Of a DNA stretch of 16,080 nt, positions 14,970 to 16,080 are shown in pieces; position 1 is the first letter of the stretch; every line of letters begins with the position of its first letter. The DNA is taken from contig CAZMCT010000093.1 of NCBI GenBank assembly GCA_964564785.1, positions 1-16,080 of the forward strand. The letters are read 5' to 3'. The position numbers and the translations under genes were made by a program. The stretch comes from CAZMCT01 sp964564785 (GTDB taxonomy: Bacteria > Planctomycetota > Phycisphaerae > UBA1845 > Fen-1342). The notes below the pieces were generated by a model that was not told the DNA's origin, made no database searches, and saw only the letters and a list, made by a program, of their open reading frames with translations.

Positions 14970-16080
14970 ATGGGCAACATCCGCCTCCTGCCCCCCGCGC
15001 TCATCAGCCGCATCGCCGCCGGCGAGTGCATCGAACGCCCCGCCAGCGTCGTCAAGGAACTGGTAGAAAACGCGCTCGACGCGGGCGCCGGCCGGATCGA
15101 CATCCAGTTGCAGGACGGCGGGCGGGGGCTGATTCAGGTTGGCGACGACGGGGTCGGCATGGACGCCGACGACCTGGCCTTGAGCGTGACCCAGCATGCG
15201 ACCAGCAAGCTGCACAGCGACGACGACCTGTTCAACATCCAGTCGCTCGGCTTCCGCGGCGAGGCCCTGGCCAGCATCGCGGCCGTGGCGCGCGTGCGGA
15301 TCACCTCCCGGCGGCGCGAGTGCGACGTCGGGCATGAAATCCGCGTCGACGCCGGGCAGGTCGACGGCCCGCGGCCGTGCAGTGCACCGCCCGGCACCAC
15401 GGTGGCGGTGCAGGACCTGTTCTATCCCGTGCCGGCCCGGCGGAAGTTCCTGCGAACCAATCAGACCGAGATGGGGCACGTCGGTGAGCAGCTCGCCCGC
15501 GTCGCCCTCGCCCACCCCGGCGTCGCGTTCACGCTCCGCCACCAGGACCGCGTGTCCACCCAGCTCGCCGCCACCGCCGATCGCCGGCAGCGCATCGCCG
15601 ACCTCTTCGGCCCCGATCTTGCCGCCGTCCTCCTGCCCGTCCGGCGCGCGGGCCAGGGCCTCACGATCGAGGGCCTGGTCGCCCCCCCGGCCGAGAGCCG
15701 CGGCTCCAGCAAGTGGGAGTACGTGTTTGTCAACGGCCGCTTCGTTCGCGACCGCTTCGTCTCGCACGCCGTCCGCGAGGCCTACCGCTCGCTGATCGAC
15801 GCGACGCGCTCGCCGGTGGTCTTTCTCTGGATCACGATCGATCCGACCCACGTCGACGTCAACGTGCACCCCACCAAGATCGAGGTCCGCTGGCAGGACT
15901 CGAACTACGTCCACGGGCAGGTGCTCGCCGCGCTGCGCGACCGCTTCCTGCGCAGCAACCTCGACCACCCGTTGCGCACGCCCGCCGAGGAGCAGGACTA
16001 CCGCGGCCGCGTCCGCGAGGCGATGCTCGATTTCTTCCGCCGCCCTCCGGTCGTGCAGGGCCGGCTCGAGGGGTTGGTCG
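14970..16080 (+). CDS. mutL: DNA mismatch repair protein MutL (5' part, runs off the window)
   Basis: MutL is a GHKL ATPase that links MutS mismatch recognition to strand incision. 370 codons are visible with no stop. GHKL motifs: IAAGECIERPASVVKELVEN with Glu30 and Asn34 (E. coli Glu29, Asn33), DDGVGM (59-64), TSK (78-80) and GFRGEAL (94-100). GTTVAVQDLFYPVPARRKF, YVFVNGRFVRDRF and VDVNVHPTKIEVRW with its ATP-contacting Lys complete the N-terminal transducer domain. The C-terminal dimerisation or endonuclease part is outside the window, so nicking activity cannot be judged. The ATG at 14970 fits the family N-terminus (LLPPALISRIAAGE). Only a weak ribosome site precedes it, and a TATCAT -10-like hexamer at 14958-14963 would place transcription initiation at or near the ATG. 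Confidence 0.97.
   Translation, partial: MGNIRLLPPALISRIAAGECIERPASVVKELVENALDAGAGRIDIQLQDGGRGLIQVGDDGVGMDADDLALSVTQHATSKLHSDDDLFNIQSLGFRGEALASIAAVARVRITSRRRECDVGHEIRVDAGQVDGPRPCSAPPGTTVAVQDLFYPVPARRKFLRTNQTEMGHVGEQLARVALAHPGVAFTLRHQDRVSTQLAATADRRQRIADLFGPDLAAVLLPVRRAGQGLTIEGLVAPPAESRGSSKWEYVFVNGRFVRDRFVSHAVREAYRSLIDATRSPVVFLWITIDPTHVDVNVHPTKIEVRWQDSNYVHGQVLAALRDRFLRSNLDHPLRTPAEEQDYRGRVREAMLDFFRRPPVVQGRLEGLV

Overview
The window is a GC-rich chromosomal segment of ordinary bacterial gene density. It carries no rRNA, tRNA, CRISPR array, transposase or phage gene. The organism is probably a Gram-negative bacterium, and Planctomycetota is my best guess. That is an inference from the base composition, the putative lipoproteins with acidic Ig-like repeats, the frequent GTG/TTG starts and the bacterial ALG10-like membrane proteins; no marker in the window proves it.

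Layout, left to right. A perfect 7-bp tandem array runs from the left edge (1-56) up to the stop codon of a class I/II PLP aminotransferase (62-1249, minus). Next come a small putative lipoprotein (1401-1970, minus) and, divergently, a 483-residue putative lipoprotein built from four Ig-like repeats (2321-3772, plus). A comparatively AT-rich spacer with a good sigma70-type promoter leads into feoA-feoB (3968-6384, plus), the ferrous-iron uptake pair. Everything from 6504 to 14837 is on the minus strand. Read in transcription order it is an M20 metallopeptidase, two tandem ALG10/DIE2-like membrane glycosyltransferase paralogues, an ABC ATPase, an ABC periplasmic solute-binding protein and aroA (EPSP synthase), the last separated by an intrinsic terminator. 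mutL starts at 14970 on the plus strand and runs off the right edge.

How the genes fit together. FeoA/FeoB form a complete Fe(II) import unit. The ABC ATPase and binding protein resemble Fe(III)-type (AfuA/FbpA and FbpC) systems, so the middle may be an iron-acquisition neighbourhood, but no ABC permease is present. The M20 gene overlaps the first ALG10-like gene, and the second follows after 29 bases, so these three are probably co-transcribed. AroA and MutL are housekeeping genes without an obvious link to their neighbours.

The two most unusual things are these. (1) Three separate intergenic heptanucleotide arrays (1-56, about 10772-10867, 14880-14958) differ in sequence but fit one degenerate consensus, RNGARYN. 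Two of them are arranged as head-to-head arms that could fold into long hairpins. (2) There is a tandem pair of bacterial homologues of the eukaryotic ER glucosyltransferase ALG10.
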